Assembly (NCBI GenBank): GCA_015066295.1
Contig: SVOR01000002.1
Coordinates: 34,547-98,546, forward strand
Direction of reading: 5' to 3'
Source: Oscillospiraceae bacterium
Lineage (GTDB): Bacteria; Bacillota; Clostridia; Oscillospirales; Acutalibacteraceae
Length of the DNA: 64,000 bases
Each line of letters starts with the position of its first letter. Position 1 is the stretch's first letter. This document shows positions 59,203 to 64,000 of the stretch, piece after piece. The notes under the pieces were generated by a model that did no database searches, was not told where the DNA came from, and saw only the letters and a list, made by a program, of their open reading frames with translations. A program made the position numbers and the translations under genes.

Positions 59203-60588
59203 ATGGCAGCATTGGTATGTGATTTATGTGGTGGAAAACTCGTCATGGGTAGTGGAGGCATTGCCACCTGTGATAGTTGTGGTATGGAACACAGTCAAGA
59301 CAGAATGAAAGAAAAAGTTCAAGAGATAAAAGGTGTCGTTCAAGTTGACAATTCCCATATGGTAGACAATTGGATGAAGATGGGTCTTGCTGCGGCACAA
59401 GCGGGTAACAATCAAGAAGCATATGAGTATTTCACGAAGGTTATTGAAGTTGACCCGAAAAACTGGAGAGCAATTTTTGAGAAAGGCAAAGCAGGTGCTT
59501 GGCAATCAAATCTTATGAACCTCCGAACTGCCGAAATATATCAGGGCATTACAATGGCAATGGAGATTATCAACGGTTTGAATATGCCTGACGAAGAGGT
59601 TGTTGGACTCAAAAACGAGTTTGCAGTAGCACTGTTTAATATAAATAATGCTATCACTGACTTAATGGACCAAAATCTATTTGATTTAGACGACAAGTAT
59701 TTTGATGCACACTGGGACCAAATGTGGAATACTCGCCAAAGATATATCACAAATGCCGACCAATTAGAAGATGCTTTATCTTTAATTGCTGATTTAGATG
59801 ATGATTTGTCAAAAAGCAATGTTTTAGAATTCAAAAAGAGAATGTGCTCTGATTTAAGAAGTGCTTGTGCTTCTATTCAATTTTGGAATGATTATTCTCA
59901 AAGTTCTCTTGGATATTTAGGATATGAACCGAAGGAAAAGGAAAAAATTCTAAATCGATACTGGAAGTTGGTCGATGAAATACGAGAAGTTGAACCTAAC
60001 TTTGCAACCGATGAGTGGTCATATCCAGACCCGTTCGGTCCTGGTCTCCATACATCAAAAGATATTTACAATTACTGGAAAAGAATTGAAGATGAAAAAA
60101 GAGTTCGGAAGGAACGAGAACAAGCACAAAAAAGGTTTAACGATTACTGGAAGGAACATTCAGCAGAGAAAGAACAATACGAAACACGAATTGCTCAAAT
60201 CGATGCTGAAATTAAAGAGTTGCAAGACAAACTCTTCCCAGCAACCAATTATCTTTCTGCTTTAGAAATGGAAAGAAAAGGTTCTGTTCCAGCCGAGAAA
60301 GAACTTTCGACTTTGAAGACCCAGATTGCCGATTTAAGCAGTCAAAAGAATTCTCTTGGGTTATTCCAAGGAAAACAGAAAAAAGCCTTACAGGAGCAAA
60401 TAGAAGCATTACAAGCAAAAGTGAGCAATGTAGAGCAAACTGTTCGTCAACAACGATTAGAACTAACCAGAACAGTAGACGACAAAATCGCTTCTGTCAA
60501 GGCAGAAATGAAACCATCTTCTGATAAAATTTCCGAATTGGAAAAAGAAAAAGGTCAAATTCAAAATGAACTCAAAAAGCCAAGGTAG
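59203..60588 (+). CDS. zinc ribbon - TPR-like - coiled-coil protein
   Basis: LVCDLCGGKLVMGSGGIATCDSCGMEHS; AAQAGNNQEAYEYFTKVIEVDPKNWRAIFEKGKAGAW; C-terminal heptad-rich region. Confidence 0.82.
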   Translation: MAALVCDLCGGKLVMGSGGIATCDSCGMEHSQDRMKEKVQEIKGVVQVDNSHMVDNWMKMGLAAAQAGNNQEAYEYFTKVIEVDPKNWRAIFEKGKAGAWQSNLMNLRTAEIYQGITMAMEIINGLNMPDEEVVGLKNEFAVALFNINNAITDLMDQNLFDLDDKYFDAHWDQMWNTRQRYITNADQLEDALSLIADLDDDLSKSNVLEFKKRMCSDLRSACASIQFWNDYSQSSLGYLGYEPKEKEKILNRYWKLVDEIREVEPNFATDEWSYPDPFGPGLHTSKDIYNYWKRIEDEKRVRKEREQAQKRFNDYWKEHSAEKEQYETRIAQIDAEIKELQDKLFPATNYLSALEMERKGSVPAEKELSTLKTQIADLSSQKNSLGLFQGKQKKALQEQIEALQAKVSNVEQTVRQQRLELTRTVDDKIASVKAEMKPSSDKISELEKEKGQIQNELKKPR

Positions 60589-60616
60589 TTTTATAAAATA
60601 AAGAGGAGTTGTTATC

Positions 60617-62986
60617 ATGGCAGAAAAAGTAAATTTAAAAATTATGAAATGTCCCACTTGCGGAGCAAGTTTGAAGGCAGCGAACGGCAACGACACAATT
60701 ACCTGTGTATATTGTGGTAATTCCATCGTGCCCGTAGCAGAAGCAACACCCGTAGCACAGAACGAGAATGTTTCTGGTGGTTTCAGTGGTGTGTTGAAGG
60801 TAGAAGGCATTAAGACTTCTTCCTCTGCTCTCGCATACATAGAACAGTATTTTGAAGAATATGATTGGGAAGCATTCGCTTATGCACAGACCCTTTCTGT
60901 TTCTGAAATTGACAAATTGGCAGGTTCCTTGAAGGTTTCTTCTGCCGATGACAAAAACACTTGGTTTGCTTGTTTTAAGGCAGTTTCCGTTCCTTTCGTT
61001 CACAAGATTGAAGGTTGTAAACAAATTCTCTCCTCTGTAATTAACGAATACAAGAAGGATAACTTGGATGCTTATAGCAAGTTCGATGCTTATAAGAGAA
61101 TTGCCACAATGATTTCTGCTCGTAAAGACAGTATCGTTGCAAATCTCAAAAAAATCACTGCTAATGCTACCAAGTACGGTGCTTCTACCACAGAAGTTAG
61201 TGGTTTGAATGCTGATATTGATAACATTACAAGCATTGCTTCTGTTGAGGTTTATGCCGATATCGAAAGCATTCCTGAAATCAAAGCATTTATTGAAGAA
61301 AAGAATGCTAAAATTGTTCAGGAACTCGCAAACGAAGGTATCAATGCCGAGAACGAATATTTCAGAGCGAAGAATTTGATTGCTGAACAGAACTATGTAG
61401 AAGCATTGAACATTCTTCTCTCCTTAAAGGGTTACTCCGATACAAGTACCCTTATTGAAAAAATTGATAGATATTATCTGATTTCAGATGTTCTTGAAAT
61501 TGAAGGCAACCTCTACTATTTCAAGAAGGAAAGTTCCGAGTACGATACACTCAACCTTTATCCTACTGCAGATGGAAAAATCTCCGAGAAGGCACTTATT
61601 AAGAGCATTGGTAAAATCATTACCAACTATGCCGATATTCTTTATTTCTTGGATGGCAGCAACAAACTGAAAAAGTTTAATCTTTCCACCAAAGTTGAAG
61701 AAAAGATTTACGAAAAGAGTTTGGATAAGAAGGCCATCTATGTATACGGCAGAAAGGTGTTCTTACTTGCTAACAAGGGTGGCGATTACAGCAGTCAGAA
61801 GAAAGACCTTATTGAATTAGATTTGACTACTGGCACCGTAAGAACTGTACTTGAAGATATCAAGGCAATTGTATCTCTTACTGGAAACAAGATGATTTAT
61901 ACAATTTCCGAGAAAGTCAACAGCGACAGTTATGAGAGCAGTTATAAGACCCTGACCAACATTATCAATATCGACACAATGGACATCATCGAATTAGGCA
62001 CAAAGAATGTCTCCATTGAAGGTTTTATTGATAACTATGTTGTATATACACAGGTATCTCCTAACGACTACAATAAGAACCTGTATATTAAAGCACTTAA
62101 TGCTGATGAACCCGAAAAACTGATTGAGCAGAATATTTACAAGTTCTGCGATATCATTACCGATAAACTGTTCTATTATATCGGCAATTCGAGAAATCAG
62201 TCCCTCATCAACATTAACTGTGATGGCACAGAAAGAAAAGAATGGCCTCTTTACATCAGTGAGGTTCTGTTCGAGCAAGGTGGTTGGTTGTATTTCATCC
62301 GCAAGGCAGGCTACAACTCCATTTTGTGTAAGTCCCGTTTGGATGGTAGCAAGTTCAGCATTATTGCTGCCGACATTGAGAAGTTCATTGAAATCAAAAA
62401 CGGTTACCTGTATTACATAAACGATGTTTCTACACTGGTGAAGGTTCGTATGGACGGCTCTAACCTGCAAGAACTTTGCGATGATGTTGAAACCGTTCTC
62501 TCCGTTAAGGAAGACAAGATTATCTTCGTGTCCATTGACGACCGTATTACCACTGGTACATTTGAGCAGTCTACTACAAGAATAGTTAAATCTATCTATG
62601 CTGTTGACTTCTCTGGTAGTGGCAAAATTAAACTCGCATACAATATTAAGAGTGCCAAAGAATACGACGACAACACTGTTTACTATATTGCAGCACAAGA
62701 AATCAAATCTTCTTATGACCAGTTAGACAAGCACCTCGATGTGCTCTACAAACTGGATGTAGAAACTAATAATGTCGATAAGTTGCTCGACCTCCAAGTT
62801 CAGAAGGAAGAGAGCAAGATTTCTGGTTTTGCTATTGCAATGATTATTATGGCAATCGCATTCTTCTTTGCATTTATTGGTTTTGCTGCCGAAGCACCTG
62901 GTCTTGGAATATTCGGACTTATCACAGGTATTATTTCCTTGTTTATTGGTGTTGCAGTCAAATCAAATCAGAGCAACAACTCCTAA
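60617..62986 (+). CDS. zinc ribbon - helical - DUF5050-like propeller - C-terminal TM protein
   Basis: MKCPTCGASLKAANGNDTITCVYCG; repeated DGSxxxx/YLYYIND motifs; C-terminal ISGFAIAMIIMAIAFFFAFIGF. Confidence 0.8.
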   Translation: MAEKVNLKIMKCPTCGASLKAANGNDTITCVYCGNSIVPVAEATPVAQNENVSGGFSGVLKVEGIKTSSSALAYIEQYFEEYDWEAFAYAQTLSVSEIDKLAGSLKVSSADDKNTWFACFKAVSVPFVHKIEGCKQILSSVINEYKKDNLDAYSKFDAYKRIATMISARKDSIVANLKKITANATKYGASTTEVSGLNADIDNITSIASVEVYADIESIPEIKAFIEEKNAKIVQELANEGINAENEYFRAKNLIAEQNYVEALNILLSLKGYSDTSTLIEKIDRYYLISDVLEIEGNLYYFKKESSEYDTLNLYPTADGKISEKALIKSIGKIITNYADILYFLDGSNKLKKFNLSTKVEEKIYEKSLDKKAIYVYGRKVFLLANKGGDYSSQKKDLIELDLTTGTVRTVLEDIKAIVSLTGNKMIYTISEKVNSDSYESSYKTLTNIINIDTMDIIELGTKNVSIEGFIDNYVVYTQVSPNDYNKNLYIKALNADEPEKLIEQNIYKFCDIITDKLFYYIGNSRNQSLININCDGTERKEWPLYISEVLFEQGGWLYFIRKAGYNSILCKSRLDGSKFSIIAADIEKFIEIKNGYLYYINDVSTLVKVRMDGSNLQELCDDVETVLSVKEDKIIFVSIDDRITTGTFEQSTTRIVKSIYAVDFSGSGKIKLAYNIKSAKEYDDNTVYYIAAQEIKSSYDQLDKHLDVLYKLDVETNNVDKLLDLQVQKEESKISGFAIAMIIMAIAFFFAFIGFAAEAPGLGIFGLITGIISLFIGVAVKSNQSNNS

Positions 62987-63000
62987 TAATTAACTCCAAT

Positions 63001-63034
63001 AAAAACGGCGCCGAGCAATCGGCGCTGTTTTCTT
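63001..63034 (+). terminator. terminator after zinc-ribbon operon
   Basis: AAAAACGGCGCCGA-gcaa-TCGGCGCTGTTTTCTTTT. Confidence 0.8.
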
Positions 63035-63161
63035 TTCTATATACCCTATGGTTTTATATATTAAGTCGCAGAAAATTAAAGAGTTCGCTTTGATTTCTAT
63101 TGTAATATTCATTTATTCGTGGTATAATAAGACATCTATAAAATTATAGGAGAGTGCCTTT

Positions 63162-63371
63162 ATGTCTGTAAGTTATAAGAAACTATGGAAATTGCTTATT
63201 GATAAAGACCTTAAAAAGAAAGATTTGGAGCAACTTGCTGGTATCAGTAATTACACCATCAGCAAAATGAACCGTGGCGATAATATCAACACCGATACTA
63301 TCGTCAAAGTTTGCCGTGCTCTCGAATGCAATGTGGAAGATATTATGGAAGTCCTTCCCGAAGATGTATAA
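63162..63371 (+). CDS. XRE-family (Cro/CI-like) HTH regulator
   Basis: LLIDKDLKKKDLEQLAGISNYTISKMNRGDNINTDTIVKVCRALECNVEDIMEV. Confidence 0.92.
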   Translation: MSVSYKKLWKLLIDKDLKKKDLEQLAGISNYTISKMNRGDNINTDTIVKVCRALECNVEDIMEVLPEDV

Positions 63372-63444
63372 TAAAGTCCGTTTTATAGGACACCTATTGC
63401 ATTAGAATTATAATACCACCATTATATAGAGGAGAGTGTCTACT

Positions 63445-64000
63445 ATGGCAGAGATTAAGAAAATTGATGTATTATGGGATGATAACCCTATTGATATTAC
63501 TGCGGAAGCGAACTTTATTTGGTCTATCGCCAACAAACTTCGTGGTTCGTATATGCCTGATAAATATGCAGATGTAATCATTCCGTTCACTATTTTAAGA
63601 AGATTTGAATGCACTCTTGAACCGACCAAGAAGCAGGTCGTTGAAGAGTTTGAAAATGATACATCTATTCCAGAGAAGTCTCTTAAAAAGACCTCTGGTT
63701 ACCAGTTCTACAACACCAGCAGATTTACTCTGAAGGAACTCTGCAACGACCCCGACCATATTGCCGACAATATTAAGTCCTATATCAATGGGTTCTCTGC
63801 AAACGTTCAGGACATTATGAAGGAACTGGGTATGAATACCCACATTGATAAAATGAATAAAGATGGTTGTCTTTATTCCGTTGTCAAAGCATTCTCCGAA
63901 CTGGACTTAAACCCTGATACCTTCGATAGCATTAAGATGGGTTACATATTTGAAAATCTGATTGGTCGTTTCTATCAAAATGCAAGTGAAGGTCAGTTTT
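63445..64000 (+). CDS. hsdM: type I restriction-modification system methyltransferase subunit, N-terminal part (runs off window)
   Basis: ANFIWSIANKLRGSYMPDKYADVIIPFTILRRFECTLEPTKKQVVEE...FDSIKMGYIFENLIGRFYQNASEGQF. Confidence 0.92.
   Translation, partial: MAEIKKIDVLWDDNPIDITAEANFIWSIANKLRGSYMPDKYADVIIPFTILRRFECTLEPTKKQVVEEFENDTSIPEKSLKKTSGYQFYNTSRFTLKELCNDPDHIADNIKSYINGFSANVQDIMKELGMNTHIDKMNKDGCLYSVVKAFSELDLNPDTFDSIKMGYIFENLIGRFYQNASEGQF

Larger units (their letters stand above)
48094..64000. mobile_element. Integrated element in sigG, left end in window, right end beyond window
   Basis: sigG homology stops at ~48093; a large serine recombinase gene lies immediately inside; accessory and defence genes follow. 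Confidence 0.85.

Noticed and set aside
61994-62698. 234-aa minus-strand ORF
   Set aside because: Antisense to the propeller-like protein; no recognisable domain or RBS.

Overview
The window is a low-GC Clostridia-type chromosome (gene content suggests Oscillospiraceae or a relative; this is inference). The left ~48 kb is mostly ordinary core genome: pyrFEB-I, G3E GTPases, a sugar-acid/GH10 cluster, an FMN riboswitch with a RibU-like transporter, a SAM riboswitch with metK, tRNA-Pro, rhaBA, addBA, dpaAB (spoVF), cca, murC, ylxM-ffh-rpsP-ylqC-rimM-trmD, ptsH, rpsU, aroQ-efp, ispDF, a malK/msmX-like ATPase, ftsEX with an M23 peptidase, and the start of sigG. Three regions stand out. (1) The sporulation sigma factor gene sigG is cut after FSTYAVPM (~48093). 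The break abuts a large serine recombinase gene and an element of at least 15.9 kb that runs off the window, which is a skin-like arrangement in sigG rather than sigK. (2) The element carries an operon of zinc-ribbon proteins: SPFH, TIR with EF-Tu-like, L7/L12-like and CFI-box domains, two membrane or TM proteins, a coiled-coil/TPR protein and a propeller-like protein. It is followed by an XRE regulator and a type I R-M hsdM, so it looks like a defence island and possibly an undescribed TIR/SPFH system. (3) Downstream of tRNA-Pro is a compact array of unrelated palindromes joined by a near-constant linker (GTATATCAT / ATGATATAC), placed directly upstream of a four-helix-bundle (S23/IVP/Avd-like) gene. 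All calls come from reading the sequence and the supplied ORFs; no searches were run.
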